64,000 nucleotides of DNA from Alterileibacterium massiliense (GTDB lineage Bacteria; Bacillota; Clostridia; Peptostreptococcales; Anaerovoracaceae), in assembly GCF_900104645.1 (NCBI RefSeq), contig NZ_FNWE01000002.1, positions 1,007,289 through 1,071,288 of the forward strand, read 5' to 3'. The stretch's first letter is position 1, and every line of letters starts with the position of its first letter. The position numbers and the translations under genes are program-made. This document shows, piece by piece, positions 9,266 through 18,491 of the stretch. The notes below the pieces were generated by a model. The model made no database searches, was not told where the DNA came from, and saw only the letters and a list, made by a program, of their open reading frames with translations.

Positions 9266-11056
9266 ATGAACATAATAGAAGAAAGGCTAACAAAACTTAG
9301 AAAACTGATGAAAGATAATGCTTTAGATTTTTACCTTATAACGATTTCAGATTATCATCAGAGTGAATTTATAAGTGATTATTTCAAGACCTTAAAATAT
9401 ATGAGCGGTTTTACCGGCTCAGCCGGAACCCTAATTGTTGCTAAAAATGAGGCATATCTATGGACTGATGGAAGATACTTCATTCAAGCTGAAAAAGAAT
9501 TAGAAAACTCAAGCATAATTTTAATGAAATCAGGCGAAGATAATGTTCCTAGTATTTTTGACTTTATAATTATTAATTTAAAAAAAGGAATGAGGCTTGG
9601 ATTTGACGGAAGAACTATTTCTGCAAAAAATGGTCTTATATATAAGATAATTGCTGATGAAAATGAAGCTGATATAGTAATAACAGATGATTTAGTAAGT
9701 ATGATTTGGCTCTCTCGACCTGACTTTCCTCATTCTAAAGTATTTTCAAACGATCTATTAAAAAATAGCTATCCTTCTAATATAAAATTAAAAAAAATCC
9801 GCAAAATTCTAAAATCAAATAGAGCAGATTTACATTTGCTATCTGCCATTGATGACATCTGCTGGACCTTAAATATAAGAGGCAGTGATATTCCTTATTC
9901 ACCACTTTGCCTCTGTCATGCTCTTATTGGGAGAGATTTTTATTATTTATACATAGATGAAGATAAATTAAGCTCAGATATTAAAGATTACCTATCTTCC
10001 TTAGGGATCGAAATTAGAGAATATAGCAAGATATATGAAGATATTAAACTTATTGATTCCGAAATAAGATTAATGCTCGATATGGAGAATATAAATTATC
10101 TGATGTATCAAAGTCTCTCAAAAAAAATTACAATTATTGATGAGATAAATCCTGAAGCCTACTTAAAATCTATAAAGAATAAAAAGGAAATTGAAAATAT
10201 TAAAATTGCTCAGTTAAAAGATAGCATTGCTCATATAAAATTTATGAAATGGTTTAAAGAAAATATTGGAGGCAAAGAGTTAAGTGAAATATCTGTTATT
10301 GAAAAGCTAGAATCTATAAGAGCTTCTATGGGTGGTTATATTTCACCAAGCTTTGAACCAATAAGTGCTTCTTCATCAAATGGTGCAATCATTCATTACT
10401 CTCCATATGCTCAGGGAAATTCAGAGGTAAAACTTAACTCATTTTTGCTTATGGATACTGGTGCAAATTATTATGAGGGTACTACGGATATTACTAGGAC
10501 TTATGCAACAGGTTCTTTATCTATAGAAATGAAGAATCATTTTACTCTGGTTGCCCTTAGCAATCTATATCTTGCAAATGCAATATTTCCATATGGATGC
10601 ACGGGCATAAATTTAGATACCTTCGCAAGGAAACCTCTCTGGGATAGACAGATTGATTTTAAACATGGTACCGGTCATGGGCTAGGCAATCTATTAAATG
10701 TACACGAAGGGCCTATTGGAATAAGAACCCATTATATTGAAAATCAAACAGAAGTATTTGAAAATGGCATGATTGTGACAGACGAGCCTGGTATTTATAT
10801 TGAAAACTATTATGGCATTAGACTTGAAAATGAATTGCTTGTCAAGAATTTTAAAAAAAATAATTTTGGGTCATTCTTAAATTTTGAAATTTTAACCTTA
10901 ATACCTTTTGACCTCGATGCTATAAATCCTGATATTATGACTAAAGAAGAAAAAAATATGTTTAATGAGTATCACTATTTAGTATTTAAAAAAATAAAAC
11001 CTCATCTTAATAATGATGAGGCTGAATGGCTTAAATATTATACAAGACCAATTTAA
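9266..11056 (+). CDS. M24 family aminopeptidase P (X-Pro aminopeptidase), long form
   Basis: Metallopeptidase that removes an N-terminal residue preceding proline. The protein has two tandem creatinase-like N-terminal domains (about 1-300) and a C-terminal pita-bread domain. The five dinuclear metal ligands are all visible: Asp397 in LMDTGANY, Asp408 in DITRT, His471 in HGTGHGLG, Glu507 in DEPGIY and Glu521 in RLENE. At 596 residues it matches the three-domain form also found in eukaryotes and many Clostridia, not the ~360-residue PepQ form. No signal peptide is seen, so it should be cytosolic. It converges with thiF, whose stop lies 11 bases beyond. Confidence 0.93.
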   Translation: MNIIEERLTKLRKLMKDNALDFYLITISDYHQSEFISDYFKTLKYMSGFTGSAGTLIVAKNEAYLWTDGRYFIQAEKELENSSIILMKSGEDNVPSIFDFIIINLKKGMRLGFDGRTISAKNGLIYKIIADENEADIVITDDLVSMIWLSRPDFPHSKVFSNDLLKNSYPSNIKLKKIRKILKSNRADLHLLSAIDDICWTLNIRGSDIPYSPLCLCHALIGRDFYYLYIDEDKLSSDIKDYLSSLGIEIREYSKIYEDIKLIDSEIRLMLDMENINYLMYQSLSKKITIIDEINPEAYLKSIKNKKEIENIKIAQLKDSIAHIKFMKWFKENIGGKELSEISVIEKLESIRASMGGYISPSFEPISASSSNGAIIHYSPYAQGNSEVKLNSFLLMDTGANYYEGTTDITRTYATGSLSIEMKNHFTLVALSNLYLANAIFPYGCTGINLDTFARKPLWDRQIDFKHGTGHGLGNLLNVHEGPIGIRTHYIENQTEVFENGMIVTDEPGIYIENYYGIRLENELLVKNFKKNNFGSFLNFEILTLIPFDLDAINPDIMTKEEKNMFNEYHYLVFKKIKPHLNNDEAEWLKYYTRPI

Positions 11057-11066
11057 TACTTGTCAT

Positions 11067-11810
11067 CTATCTACACGCAGTGCAAATTTCTGATTTATCG
11101 GGCAATTTTATCTCTCTAAAACTCATTTTTAGAGCGTCAAAGGTTAATAATCTTCCTATAAGTAAATCTCCTATACCAAGCAAGTATTTTATAGCTTCCG
11201 TAGCTTCAATACTTCCAATTATTCCGGTAACAGTACCTAAAATGCCTAGCATGTCCGGTCTTTTCACCAAATCATCTTCCGGAATATTACCAAAGATGCA
11301 CCTATAGCAAGGTCCAGCATTAGGTATATATGTCATTACTTGACCCTTGAACCCCATTACACCTGCGTGAACAAAGGGCTTTCCTAAATTGACACAGGTA
11401 TCATTTATCAAGAATTTCGATTTAAAATTATCTGTGGCATCTATTATAAAATCATAATGCGAAAATATTTCATGAACATTTATTTCTGTAAGCCTTTCAT
11501 CATATTTATCAATTATTATTTTGGAATTAATATCTTTTATTGATTTGCTTGCAGATTCAACCTTGGATTTACCTATATCCTTCTCATAGTGAAGAATCTG
11601 CCTTTGTAAATTTGATATTGAAACGATGTCATCATCTACCAATCCAATTCTTCCTATACCAGAACTAGCAAGGTATATCGCAGCAGGAGAGCCAAGTCCG
11701 CCGCAGCCAATAACTAAGACAGAAGAATTACCTAATTTTTCTTGCCCCTCTTCTCCTATTTCGCTTATTACAATCTGTCTGCTATATCTTTCTTTTATTT
11801 TACCATTCAT
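11067..11810 (-). CDS. thiF: ThiF/MoeB/HesA-type adenylyltransferase, probably ThiF
   Basis: E1-like enzyme that adenylates the C-terminal Gly of a sulfur carrier, here most likely ThiS. It contains the ATP-binding VIGCGGLGSPAAIYLASSGIG, the NLQRQILH motif that positions the partner tail, and DATDNF. The Zn-binding cysteine pairs are CYRC and the C-terminal CTAC. It is the last gene of the thiazole operon, about 100 bases after tenI, which argues for ThiF over MoeB. No rhodanese domain is fused (247 residues). The ribosome binding site is weak (AGAGAAAAG). Confidence 0.88.
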   Translation of the reverse strand: MNGKIKERYSRQIVISEIGEEGQEKLGNSSVLVIGCGGLGSPAAIYLASSGIGRIGLVDDDIVSISNLQRQILHYEKDIGKSKVESASKSIKDINSKIIIDKYDERLTEINVHEIFSHYDFIIDATDNFKSKFLINDTCVNLGKPFVHAGVMGFKGQVMTYIPNAGPCYRCIFGNIPEDDLVKRPDMLGILGTVTGIIGSIEATEAIKYLLGIGDLLIGRLLTFDALKMSFREIKLPDKSEICTACR

Positions 11811-11914
11811 CTTTTCTCTATTTTTACGAATTTGTATGATTTATTTTATTTATTAATTTTTTTATTATTCGCTTTAAAATTTATAATTATTAATTTATAT
11901 TTAAATTAAATAAC

Positions 11915-12502
11915 TCATATTTTGATTTTTCTAAACTCTTTTATAAGCACAGCAGGGTTTTCAACCTCCATTGCACTGCTCATTATAGCAATACCTTTAG
12001 ATCCTGCCTTCATAACCGACTTGCAATTATGTGGAGTAATTCCTCCAAGTGCATATATCGGAAGGATTGAACTTTCACAAATTTTTTCTAAAGAATCTAA
12101 GCCCCTAGGTGACAAATCCTTTTTGCAATTTGTATTAAATACATGACCAAAGGTTATATAATCTGCATTATGTTTTTCAGCAATCTTAAGCTCCTCAAGA
12201 GAGTGGCATGATACGCCTAATATTTCAAGCCTATCATGTGCATTTAATTTTGAGATTGGCAGGTGGATTTTTCTATGGTTTAACTCTTTTGCTACATTAA
12301 TAAAATTATGAATAATTATTTCGGTACAATATCCCCTGCATACATCAATTGCTTTGTCAGCAAGCGTTATATAATCATATGGATTTAGATCTTTTTCTCT
12401 CAAAATAATAGCATTTACTCCGCAGTTAGCTAATCTCTCTATTCTGCTATAAAAATTTTCACTGCATAATTTTCTATTTGTAATTGCAATAATCTTATCC
12501 AT
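11915..12502 (-). CDS. tenI: Thiazole tautomerase TenI (ThiE paralogue)
   Basis: TIM-barrel protein of the ThiE superfamily. The segments HSLEEL, ADYITFGHVFNTNCKK, PRGLDSLEKI, ALGGITP and GIAIMSSAM follow Bacillus TenI much more closely than ThiE. The ThiE diphosphate/Mg2+ signatures are missing: IHNF where ThiE has ND, and HLPISKL where ThiE has HLGQ.D. TenI aromatises the thiazole carboxylate product of ThiG. I place the start at ATG 12502 because AGGAC lies just ahead and the protein begins MDKIIAITNRK as in the family. An upstream ATG at 12544 would overlap thiH by 20 bases and has no binding site. It is often auto-annotated as thiE. Confidence 0.82.
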   Translation of the reverse strand: MDKIIAITNRKLCSENFYSRIERLANCGVNAIILREKDLNPYDYITLADKAIDVCRGYCTEIIIHNFINVAKELNHRKIHLPISKLNAHDRLEILGVSCHSLEELKIAEKHNADYITFGHVFNTNCKKDLSPRGLDSLEKICESSILPIYALGGITPHNCKSVMKAGSKGIAIMSSAMEVENPAVLIKEFRKIKI

Positions 12503-12524
12503 GGTATGTCCTATTATAAATCTA

Positions 12525-13787
12525 TTATAAATAAAGATAATCATTTAGGACCGGTTGCAATCCCTCTTGAGTCATATCATTAAACATCTTGTCAAGGCTT
12601 CTATCGTCAGCAATTTCAAATTGCTCGCCACCCTCTTTTGTGTCTCCCGAGTCACCCGTATACTTGCTTTTGTGATCTCCTATACCGGTAGAAACACCTG
12701 CAGAAACTTTGGTCGCGGCTATTTTTGTTATACCATTTCTAAATTCTTCACTTTCTCTAGAAGAAACAACTATTCCAGCAAAAGGCAGAAATAATCTATA
12801 TGCACATAGTATTTGACATAATTCTTTTTCATGCACATCTTTTGGATTTATTTTATTATTATTTATAATCGGTCTAAGCCTAGGGCATGATATTGAAATT
12901 TCTGCTTCTGGATATTTACGCTGAATTAAATACGCATGATAGGCAGTGGCAAGAGCATCTTTTCTAAAATCAGATAATCCAAGAAGTGCAGAAAATCCTA
13001 CTCCTCTCATCTTACCCATCAAAGCTCTTTCTTGAGCTTCAAATCGGTATGGCCACACTCTTTTTCTTCCCATGAGATGAAGTTTTTCATATTTATCTGT
13101 ATCATATGTTTCTTGAAATACTGTTACATAATCAGCTCCGCACTCGTGAAGATATTCATAATCCTTTACATTTACAGGATAAATTTCAAGAGATACATTG
13201 CGAAAATATTTCTTTGCAAGCTTGCACGCCTCTCCTATGTATTCTATACTGCTAAGATTTCTGCTTTCCCCTGTCAATATCAATATCTCCTCAATTCCAG
13301 AGTCGGCGATAATCTTCATTTCTTCTTCTATCTGTTCGCTATTTAATTTTAATCTTTCAATATGATTGTAACAATTAAATCCGCAGTAAATACAATAATT
13401 CTCACAGTAATTAGCTATGTATAATGGTGTGAAAATATTCACTGAATTTCCAAAATGTTTACTTGTTTCTCTATTCGCCTTTACTGCCATTTCTTCTAAG
13501 AAAGGTTTTGCAGCAGGTGAAAGTAAGGCTTTAAAATCTTCAAGAGTACATAAATCATGTTCTAATGCTTTTTTTACATCTTTTGCACTATATATGTTTT
13601 CATCATAATTATCTATTTCTTTTTGGACTTTTTCAATAATATCGCTATCTATTTTATCCATATCTTCAAGATATTTCATATGGTCAGTCCTTGACGATGG
13701 GTCATTCTCAATTTGATGTTTTTTCTTTAATGCTTCAGAAGAAAGAAATTCTGAATCGACAAAATATTGCTCGTACGAATTGTCCAT
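12525..13787 (-). CDS. thiH: 2-iminoacetate synthase ThiH (radical SAM)
   Basis: Oxygen-sensitive radical SAM enzyme that cleaves tyrosine to dehydroglycine and p-cresol, supplying the C2-N unit of the thiazole. The CxxxCxxC [4Fe-4S] cluster motif is CENYCIYC (Cys128, Cys132, Cys135 from the start used here), followed by GFNC, ILILTGESR and later barrel strands such as VSLEIYPV. I choose ATG 13787 because GGAG precedes it by about 7 bases; ATG 13799 lies on top of that binding site. Use of ThiH instead of the aerobic ThiO fits an anaerobe. The gene sits between thiG and tenI with short gaps. Confidence 0.94.
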   Translation of the reverse strand: MDNSYEQYFVDSEFLSSEALKKKHQIENDPSSRTDHMKYLEDMDKIDSDIIEKVQKEIDNYDENIYSAKDVKKALEHDLCTLEDFKALLSPAAKPFLEEMAVKANRETSKHFGNSVNIFTPLYIANYCENYCIYCGFNCYNHIERLKLNSEQIEEEMKIIADSGIEEILILTGESRNLSSIEYIGEACKLAKKYFRNVSLEIYPVNVKDYEYLHECGADYVTVFQETYDTDKYEKLHLMGRKRVWPYRFEAQERALMGKMRGVGFSALLGLSDFRKDALATAYHAYLIQRKYPEAEISISCPRLRPIINNNKINPKDVHEKELCQILCAYRLFLPFAGIVVSSRESEEFRNGITKIAATKVSAGVSTGIGDHKSKYTGDSGDTKEGGEQFEIADDRSLDKMFNDMTQEGLQPVLNDYLYL

Positions 13788-13818
13788 AATTTTCTCCATT
13801 TATAAATTAGAATATAAA

Positions 13819-14589
13819 TTAATCTCTTAGAAATCCGGTAAGGGGATCTGAGGGTGAAGCACCTCTCGTTAATACTCTTCCTAATCCTGATAAATAAGCT
13901 TCTCTTCCTGCTAAAATTGCCTTATTAAAAGCAGATGCCATAAGCGTTAAATCTCCTGCCGTAGCAAGTGCTGTATTTGCCATTATAGCTGAAGCACCCA
14001 TTTCCATTGCCTCACAAGCCTCAGATGGCTTTCCAATCCCAGCGTCTACTATTATCGGTAGATCAATTTCATCAATTAATATTTTAATGAAATCTTTTGT
14101 AGAAAGTCCCCTATTAGATCCAATAGGAGAGGCAAGTGGCATAACAGAAGATGCACCAGCATTAACAAGATCCCTTGCAACATTTAAATCTGGATACATA
14201 TAAGGCATAACTATAAATCCCTCATTTGCTAGTACATCTGTGGCTTTAATAGTTTCATAATTGTCAGGCAATAAGAACTTGGTATCCCTCATTATCTCAA
14301 TCTTAATAAAATCACCGCACCCAAGAGCTCTAGCAAGCCTAGCTATTCTAATAGCTTCATCTGCATTCCTTGCACCTGAAGTGTTTGGAAGAAGAGTTAT
14401 ATTTTTTGGAATATAGTCTATTATGTTATGTTGCTCCTTCGTATTAGCTCTTCTTAAAGCAACAGTGATCATCTCTGCTCCTGCATATTTTATAGCTGCT
14501 TCGATTAGGTCAAGCGAATATTTACCTGAACCCAAAATGAATCTCGAATTAAATTCTTTATTTCCAATAATTAATTTATCGTCTTTCAT
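13819..14589 (-). CDS. thiG: Thiazole synthase ThiG
   Basis: TIM-barrel enzyme that condenses deoxyxylulose phosphate, dehydroglycine and ThiS thiocarboxylate into the thiazole phosphate carboxylate. Recognisable segments are [12 protein letters not shown], the Schiff-base strand [32 protein letters not shown] and ANTALA. The start at ATG 14589 has GAGGG five bases upstream; an in-frame ATG at 14616 has none. It lies between thiS (53 bases upstream) and thiH (31 bases downstream) in the TPP-controlled operon. Confidence 0.95.
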   Translation of the reverse strand: MKDDKLIIGNKEFNSRFILGSGKYSLDLIEAAIKYAGAEMITVALRRANTKEQHNIIDYIPKNITLLPNTSGARNADEAIRIARLARALGCGDFIKIEIMRDTKFLLPDNYETIKATDVLANEGFIVMPYMYPDLNVARDLVNAGASSVMPLASPIGSNRGLSTKDFIKILIDEIDLPIIVDAGIGKPSEACEAMEMGASAIMANTALATAGDLTLMASAFNKAILAGREAYLSGLGRVLTRGASPSDPLTGFLRD

Positions 14590-14641
14590 CTTTTCCCTCT
14601 TTTTATATTTCAGCATTAATCATAACCAATACGCTATCATT

Positions 14642-14836
14642 TTAACCCCCACCCATAAAATGAACTATTTCCATTTTATTTTCGTCCTCTAAAAAAGTAT
14701 TCTCATATTCTTCTTTTGGAAGAATTTTCATATCTATTTCAACAACAATAGCGTCCTTCCTATATCCATTTTTTTCTAAATATTCGCTTACTTTTATAGG
14801 CTTATTTAGTTTTATTTCTTCCCCATTTACTATCAT
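14642..14836 (-). CDS. thiS: Sulfur carrier protein ThiS
   Basis: Small ubiquitin-fold carrier of 64 residues whose C-terminal glycine is adenylated by ThiF and converted to a thiocarboxylate. It begins MIVNGEEIKL and ends FMGGG, giving the required di-glycine tail. ATG 14836 has AAAGGA at a good distance, so the longer frame to 14884 is not used; that stretch lies inside the terminator hairpin region. It is the first gene of the thiazole operon, immediately after the riboswitch-controlled terminator. Confidence 0.93.
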   Translation of the reverse strand: MIVNGEEIKLNKPIKVSEYLEKNGYRKDAIVVEIDMKILPKEEYENTFLEDENKMEIVHFMGGG

Positions 14837-14873
14837 TTTTAATCCTTTTATATATTTTACTTCTTTTACCAAA

Positions 14874-14902
14874 TAAAAAAGCATATATCAAGGAGATATA
14901 TG
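14874..14902 (-). terminator. TPP-riboswitch intrinsic terminator
   Basis: On the minus strand, GCATATATC - TCCTT - GATATATGC is followed directly by TTTTTT. It sits between the TPP aptamer and thiS, so it is the expression platform: the hairpin should form when TPP is bound and stop transcription before thiS. Confidence 0.88.
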
Positions 14903-14922
14903 CCACAATATACAAATCAACT

Positions 14923-15007
14923 CTCGAACTTCCTACGGTGGCATTATCCACATCAGGTTAAGGGTAAAAGCTATGCTTACTCTCAGCCAAAAGGCTCCCC
15001 TGTCGAT
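14923..15007 (-). promoter_or_regulatory. TPP riboswitch aptamer (THI element)
   Basis: The minus strand reads ACAGGGGAGCC, GGCTGAGAG, ACCCTTAACCTGAT, GGATAATGCC and GTAGGAAGTT in order, which are the conserved segments of the thiamine pyrophosphate aptamer. It precedes thiS-thiG-thiH-tenI-thiF and is followed by a terminator hairpin, so TPP should switch the thiazole operon off. Confidence 0.97.
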
Positions 15008-15021
15008 ATTTATTTGCTTGT

Positions 15022-15050
15022 ATTTTATTACAAATATTTTTTTAGTTCAA
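15022..15050 (-). promoter_or_regulatory. Promoter of the thi operon
   Basis: Minus strand TTGAAC (15045-15050), a 17-base spacer and TAAAAT (15022-15027) lie just upstream of the TPP aptamer, between it and the murE stop codon at 15053. The thi operon therefore has its own promoter and need not depend on murE read-through. Confidence 0.65.
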
Positions 15051-15052
15051 GT

Positions 15053-16561
15053 TTATTGATGATTTTCATTATAAAATTTTATATATTCTTTTACAATTTC
15101 TACATCTGATGGGTAATCAACATATGATTTACCTATCTTTGATTGTCTTTCATCTCCTTTTCCAAGAATTAGATATATTGACTTAACCTTATGATCATCA
15201 AGTGCTTTTATTATTGCATCTTTTCTCTCAATAATTATTTCAATCGGCTTATCATATTTCGAAGCATATCTATATATATCATTAGCAATTTCCCTTGGAT
15301 CTTCTTCGGCAGGATCATCACTTGTTAAGTAAATTTTATCAGCCATCTCTCCTGCAACAATTCCAAGGTCTTTTCTTCTTCCTATGGCCTTTCCTCCTGC
15401 AGAACCGAAAATTACAACTATTCTTCTGTCCGGATAGTCCATCTTTACTGAATCAAATATTCTAGCAAATGATAATTTATTGTGTGCATAATCTACAATT
15501 GAAATAATCTGCCCGTCATCCGATGAATAAAGTTCCATTCTTCCAGGGCATCTAGCAATTATTAAACCTTTTCTGATATATTCAGCTGGAATATCAAATT
15601 CAAGAGCAGTAGCAATGGCTGCAAGTGCATTTTCTACATTAAATATACCGGGCATTCCTATCTCAAAATCTTCATCAATTTCCTTTGTTTTAATTCTAAA
15701 TTTAATTCCATTTGCTTCTGTTTTCTCAATATTATATGCATAAATATCTGCTTCCTTAGACATTCCAAATGTTATAATTTTATCGCATTTTTTAGCTCTT
15801 CTAAGGATTTCATCAATATAATCTGAGTTTATATTAATTATTGCATTTTGTGAAATATCAAAGAGTTTAAGTTTTGAATTAAAATAGTCATCAAAATCCT
15901 TGTGTTCAATTGGACTGATATGGTCTTCAGATATATTCATGAAAATTCCATAATCATAATTTAATCCGCTTACCCTGTCATATTTTAGTGCTTGTGATGA
16001 TACTTCCATTTCAAAATATCTTGTTCCCGAATCTACTGCAGTCCTTAGAATCTTCTGTAACTCAACAGATTCCGGTGTTGTATTCTTTGATTCCTTTGTT
16101 TCAATTCCATCATAGTAGTCAACTGAAGATGTATACCCACTTAATGGTTTTTTTAAAGACTTAAAATATGTATCCAAAATAGATTTTAAAAAGTAAAGCG
16201 TAGTTGATTTACCTTTTGTCCCAGTTATTCCAACCATTTTTAAATCTTTGCTTGGATTTTCAAAGAAGATATTTGCCACTATCGACATAGCCTTCCTAAT
16301 ATCTTTAACTATTATATGTGGAATATTTAATTTATAGTCAAACTCACTTATATAAAATTTAGCACCGAGATTAATCGCTTCACTAAGGTAATCTCTTTTG
16401 AATGTGCTTCCCTTACAAATAAAGAGAGTTCCTGATACTACCTCTTTTGAATTAAATGTTAAATTATCTATGAAAATTGAATTATCACTGATATTAGTTC
16501 TTACTAAAATCTGAGCATCATATAGTGCATCTAAATATTTTTTTATTGTATGTTTTTTCAT
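15053..16561 (-). CDS. murE: MurE-type UDP-N-acetylmuramyl tripeptide synthetase
   Basis: Mur ligase that adds the third stem-peptide residue to UDP-MurNAc-L-Ala-D-Glu in the cytoplasm. The ATP loop GITGTKGKSTT, the carbamylated-Lys region and the C-terminal substrate segment are present; 502 residues is normal. The third-residue specificity motif reads DDPAEEDPRE, where meso-DAP enzymes carry DNPR. That change resembles the Lys-adding type, so the peptidoglycan may not be DAP type, or this may be a MurE paralogue with another substrate. It lies outside any mur/dcw cluster. AAGGA precedes the start. Confidence 0.88.
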   Translation of the reverse strand: MKKHTIKKYLDALYDAQILVRTNISDNSIFIDNLTFNSKEVVSGTLFICKGSTFKRDYLSEAINLGAKFYISEFDYKLNIPHIIVKDIRKAMSIVANIFFENPSKDLKMVGITGTKGKSTTLYFLKSILDTYFKSLKKPLSGYTSSVDYYDGIETKESKNTTPESVELQKILRTAVDSGTRYFEMEVSSQALKYDRVSGLNYDYGIFMNISEDHISPIEHKDFDDYFNSKLKLFDISQNAIININSDYIDEILRRAKKCDKIITFGMSKEADIYAYNIEKTEANGIKFRIKTKEIDEDFEIGMPGIFNVENALAAIATALEFDIPAEYIRKGLIIARCPGRMELYSSDDGQIISIVDYAHNKLSFARIFDSVKMDYPDRRIVVIFGSAGGKAIGRRKDLGIVAGEMADKIYLTSDDPAEEDPREIANDIYRYASKYDKPIEIIIERKDAIIKALDDHKVKSIYLILGKGDERQSKIGKSYVDYPSDVEIVKEYIKFYNENHQ

Positions 16562-16642
16562 ATTTCTAATTCCTTTGAGAATTACAATATTTTTTCTTGG
16601 ACTAAAATATTAATAAATTTATCTAATTGATTATTATATTTT

Positions 16643-17380
16643 TCAAATAGTAAACCCTCCATCTACTCCTACAACCTGCCCTGTTATAAAAGAAGATTTA
16701 TCAGATGCAAGAAAAGAAACTATTTCAGCTACATCTTTAGGCGAGCCAAGCTTTCTAAGAGGAGTTTCTTCTGCTAGGTTTTCCAGCGTTTGTTTAGAAA
16801 AATCATCCATCATATCCGTATGTATAACTCCAGGTGCTACTGAATTTACTCTAATTCCGCTTGGTGCTAGCTCACTGGCAAGAGATCTTGATAATCCAAT
16901 AATCGCAGCCTTTGAAGCAGAATATGCACTTTCGCAGGAAGCACCTCTTAATCCCCACATTGATGATATAGTAATTATGGATCCTTTCTTTTCAGATAGC
17001 ATATATGGAAGTGCACATTGAATAACATTAAATGTACCCTCCACATTAGTGCTAAAAATTTGCCTCCACTCCTCCTGCGTAATATCTTGTATCTGAGATA
17101 CATAAGATATTCCAGCGTTGCTAACAAGTATATCAACATTTCCAATTGAGCGTCTAATAGAATCAAACATCTCCTCTACCTGAGCTCTATTAGAAACATC
17201 AGCTTTGATCATTATCCCTTTAACGCCAATATCCTTAATTCTTTCAATGACTTTCCTTGCTTGTTCTTCACTTTTATTATAATTAACTGCTATATCATAT
17301 CCGTCTTTTGCAAGGCGAATTGCAATTTCTGCACCAATTCCTCTAGATGAACCAGTCACCAGTGCAAGTCTTCTTGGCAT
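16643..17380 (-). CDS. SDR-family reductase (FabG-like; possibly EF-P 5-aminopentanone reductase)
   Basis: NAD(P)H-dependent short-chain dehydrogenase with the nucleotide motif TGSSRGIG, the NAG motif and the catalytic Ser...YSASK set. FabG (3-oxoacyl-ACP reductase) is the generic call. However, the gene is not in a fatty-acid cluster, and the segment SMWGLRGASCESAYSASKA with the ending FITGQVVGVDGGF resembles the YmfI group that completes the EF-P lysine modification in Firmicutes. I favour that reading only weakly. The start at ATG 17380 has AGGAG at 7 bases; the frame extends to 17413 without a binding site. Confidence 0.85.
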   Translation of the reverse strand: MPRRLALVTGSSRGIGAEIAIRLAKDGYDIAVNYNKSEEQARKVIERIKDIGVKGIMIKADVSNRAQVEEMFDSIRRSIGNVDILVSNAGISYVSQIQDITQEEWRQIFSTNVEGTFNVIQCALPYMLSEKKGSIITISSMWGLRGASCESAYSASKAAIIGLSRSLASELAPSGIRVNSVAPGVIHTDMMDDFSKQTLENLAEETPLRKLGSPKDVAEIVSFLASDKSSFITGQVVGVDGGFTI

Positions 17381-17463
17381 AAATACTCTCCTATAAATAA
17401 CAATTAATATCAATTAACCATTATTCACTTACAATAACAATAATTTGAAAAATTTTACAAAAT

Positions 17464-17494
17464 AAAATGCTATATAATATTATATAGCATTTTT
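17464..17494 (-). terminator. Intrinsic terminator after nagB
   Basis: A perfect palindrome (ATGCTATATAA / TTATATAGCAT) flanked by A- and T-runs lies between the nagB stop (17516) and the SDR gene. It is AT rich but long, and it can work in both directions. Confidence 0.7.
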
Positions 17495-17515
17495 AATAAT
17501 ATATCGAATTAAAAT

Positions 17516-18247
17516 TTATTTTGAAAGTTTTGATGCTGCATCTTTGTCCAAAACAACAGTTACATCATTATGGTCTTGAAGAATTGAAGCTGGGCAGTCA
17601 ACAGTCTTTTCTCCCTCTATCATATCCTTAATTGCCTGTGCCTTATTAGCACCTGTAGCTATGAGGATAATTTTCTTTGCTCTCATGATAGAAGCAAGAC
17701 CTTGAGTTATTGCAAGCTTTGGAACTTCATCAATATTGCCATCAAAAAATCTTGCATTATCCTCTCTTGTCTGCTCTGTTAGCTCCATTATATGAGTTTC
17801 GCTGTCAAAAGGACAACCAGGTTCATTAAAAGCTATATGACCATCTGAGCCTATTCCAAGGATTTGAATATCAACTTCATATTTCTTTAATTCGTCCTCA
17901 TATTCCTTCGCAGATTTTTCAGGATCTTCGCAATCGCCGAGTGGAACATGGGCGTTTTCTTCTTTAATATCAATGTGATTAAATAGATTCTCGTGCATAA
18001 ATGTGTAATATGACTCTCTATGTGATTTTGGAAGTCCAATGTATTCATCAAGATTAAATGAAACTGTGTCCTTATATGAAGTACCATTTTCCTGATGATC
18101 TCTTATCATCTCCTTGTATAATCCAACGGGTGAACTTCCTGTTGCAAGTCCAAGAACTGCTTTATCTTTCCTTACTATATCTTTCATAACATCAAAAGCA
18201 GCCTTAGATACCTCATCATAATTGTCTTTAATTATAATATTGAACAT
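17516..18247 (-). CDS. nagB: Glucosamine-6-phosphate deaminase
   Basis: Converts glucosamine-6-phosphate to fructose-6-phosphate and ammonia, feeding amino sugars from wall recycling or the host into glycolysis. Motifs are GLATGSSPVGLY (phosphate loop), SFNLDEYIGL with the catalytic Asp, and GIGSDGHIAFNEPG with the catalytic His. At 243 residues it is the short monomer-type enzyme typical of Firmicutes. TAGGAG precedes the start. nagA is not adjacent. Confidence 0.95.
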   Translation of the reverse strand: MFNIIIKDNYDEVSKAAFDVMKDIVRKDKAVLGLATGSSPVGLYKEMIRDHQENGTSYKDTVSFNLDEYIGLPKSHRESYYTFMHENLFNHIDIKEENAHVPLGDCEDPEKSAKEYEDELKKYEVDIQILGIGSDGHIAFNEPGCPFDSETHIMELTEQTREDNARFFDGNIDEVPKLAITQGLASIMRAKKIILIATGANKAQAIKDMIEGEKTVDCPASILQDHNDVTVVLDKDAASKLSK

Positions 18248-18443
18248 ATAATATTTCTCCTATCTGTCTATAAAAATATTTTTTACAAAAATAATACTGA
18301 GAGATTTTACCACAAGAAAATATCTATTACACTTGTTTTTTTTGTGAAAATTTATATTTATTTCTAAAAATATAATTTTATATTTTAATCACTATTTTAT
18401 TTAATTTTATTCTTAGATTATTCGATACATTTTCTAAATTATT

Positions 18444-18486
18444 AAAAAAGCTATAACCTTTATCAGTAACGGTCATAGCTTTTAAA
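18444..18486 (-). terminator. Intrinsic terminator after tRNA-Ser
   Basis: On the minus strand, AAAGCTATGACC pairs with GGTTATAGCTTT across a 12-base loop and is followed by T residues. It starts about 6 bases past the tRNA CCA end. Confidence 0.8.
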
Positions 18487-18491
18487 AAAGT

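Noticed and set aside
11915-12544. ThiE (thiamine phosphate synthase) assignment
   Set aside because: TenI-specific segments are present and the ThiE phosphate/Mg2+ residues are missing, so TenI is the better call.
14900-15109. A 69-codon plus-strand frame
   Set aside because: It is antisense to the TPP riboswitch and the thi promoter.
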